NCBI GenBank assembly: GCA_023898405.1
Contig: CP060221.1
Coordinates: 1,565,501 to 1,629,500, forward strand
Length of the DNA stretch: 64,000 nucleotides
DNA from: Myxococcales bacterium
GTDB lineage: Bacteria > Myxococcota > UBA727 > JABDBI01
Direction of reading: 5' to 3'
Shown here: piece after piece, positions 63,551-64,000 of the stretch
Position numbering within the stretch: position 1 is the stretch's first letter
How the letters are laid out: every line of letters starts with the position of its first letter
Notes under the pieces: generated by a model
Seen by the model: only the letters and a program-made list of their open reading frames with translations
What the model was told of the DNA's origin: nothing
The model's database searches: none
Position numbers and translations under genes: made by a program

Positions 63551-63566
63551 AGGGGGCGTACCCCCT
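63551..63566. terminator. Terminator-like hairpin between convergent genes
   Basis: AGGGGG and CCCCCT form a 6-bp stem around CGTA, with a T run on the left and an A run on the right, so it may act in both directions between the gene ending at 63447 and the gene ending at 63582. Confidence 0.55.
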
Positions 63567-63581
63567 TCCTAGAAAAATTCT

Positions 63582-64000
63582 TTAGTTCTTAAAAAGCCCA
63601 TTAAGTAATTTTGATGCATCTGAGTTAGTGTTTTTCCAACTAAGGCGCAGTATTTCCCACTTTGTACCTTCCTCTATTTTTTCCCAGAGAGGTCCGTATT
63701 TTGGATCAAGTTTTACACGCTGAATGATGAGACATAGTGTCTCTCGATCTTTAGTCCACTTGGAAGGAATTGAGCAATTTTCTGTAGCACCTACGATCTG
63801 TGCTGCTCCTTTTATTTTAGCAACACTTGTGGAGCCTTCTTCTGCCCAGGTTATACCAACCAGACCATCTTGTTTAAAAATATTCAGCTGGCGAGTCTGC
63901 CATTGGCTTAAAAGCGGAGGAGACTTGTCTATCTCGTAGACGGGCCCTTTATCGACCACAATACTTTCGTTTCGAGCCAATTTGTCGAAGCAAATAGCAT
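63582..64000 (-). CDS. C-terminal part of a protein of unknown function
   Basis: The frame is open to the window edge (AICFDKLARNESIVV ...), so the gene starts beyond 64000; about 139 residues are seen. A TTG at 63980 is unlikely as a start. The part seen is soluble, with SPPLLSQWQTRQLNIFKQDG, VGITWAEEGSTSVAKIKG and several Trp residues toward the end. No family is recognised. A hairpin terminator follows its stop. Confidence 0.6.
   Translation of the reverse strand, partial: AICFDKLARNESIVVDKGPVYEIDKSPPLLSQWQTRQLNIFKQDGLVGITWAEEGSTSVAKIKGAAQIVGATENCSIPSKWTKDRETLCLIIQRVKLDPKYGPLWEKIEEGTKWEILRLSWKNTNSDASKLLNGLFKN

Noticed and set aside
1..64000. CRISPR array
   Set aside because: No series of short regularly spaced repeats was seen; the only repeats are the paired A/B copies and the two hairpin-loop copies.

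Overview
The window is about 64 kb of AT-rich bacterial chromosome. It is gene-dense, with genes on both strands. It looks Gram-negative: many predicted lipoproteins and Sec-secreted proteins, a PhoA-type phosphatase, a dicarboxylate symporter fused to a solute-binding domain, and MutL with an endonuclease motif. Bacterial DNA topoisomerase VI (top6B-top6A), many secreted proteins of unknown function and a Mth938-type lipoprotein would fit a deltaproteobacterial-type lineage (Myxococcota or Bdellovibrionota-like), but this placement is an inference. Two secreted proteins with eukaryotic-type domains, a RhoGAP-like protein (52567-53223) and a Ser/Thr kinase-like protein (21839-23113), together with peptide and nucleoside importers, suggest a host-associated or predatory life style.

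Layout. 1-7.6 kb: topoisomerase VI subunits, then an accessory block of about 4.9 kb that sits inside a duplicated junction between top6A and a thioredoxin-like [2Fe-2S] ferredoxin gene. The block carries a minus-strand operon of secreted proteins and a decayed IS91-family transposase. 7.9-12.7 kb: secreted proteins, a subtilisin-like protease and an FAD-oxidoreductase lipoprotein split by one in-frame stop. 12.8-20.4 kb: a sugar-phosphate operon (pfkA, rpiB, tal, pgi, gnd, zwf, pgl) covering the upper part of glycolysis and the oxidative pentose phosphate route; tal and pgi appear to be a fusion separated by a -1 frame change at an A9 run. 20.4-24.4 kb: a beta-CASP RNA-processing hydrolase with a hairpin over its ribosome binding site, the secreted kinase-like protein, and tRNA-Asn. 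24.7-36.4 kb: hypothetical genes, etfBA, pspA, a POT peptide transporter, a DUF192 protein, a gamma-carbonic-anhydrase-like protein, a NupG-like nucleoside transporter and recF, with two or three gene relics between them.

36.5-52.3 kb is mostly core housekeeping: cysS, mutL-miaA, hisC, cmk-hisS, a stand-alone E2-type acyltransferase domain, and fabD-fabG-acpP-fabF. 52.5-64 kb: the RhoGAP-like secreted protein, the symporter/solute-binding fusion, a large secreted unknown, an RluA-family pseudouridine synthase, ddl, uvrA, a PhoA-like lipoprotein and a gene running off the right edge.

Several broken or nearly broken genes (split ferredoxin copy, IS91 remnant, in-frame stops at 5235 and 12231, hsp20 and methyltransferase relics) indicate continuing gene decay around an otherwise intact core. 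All functional calls are from reading the translated sequence; no database search was run.
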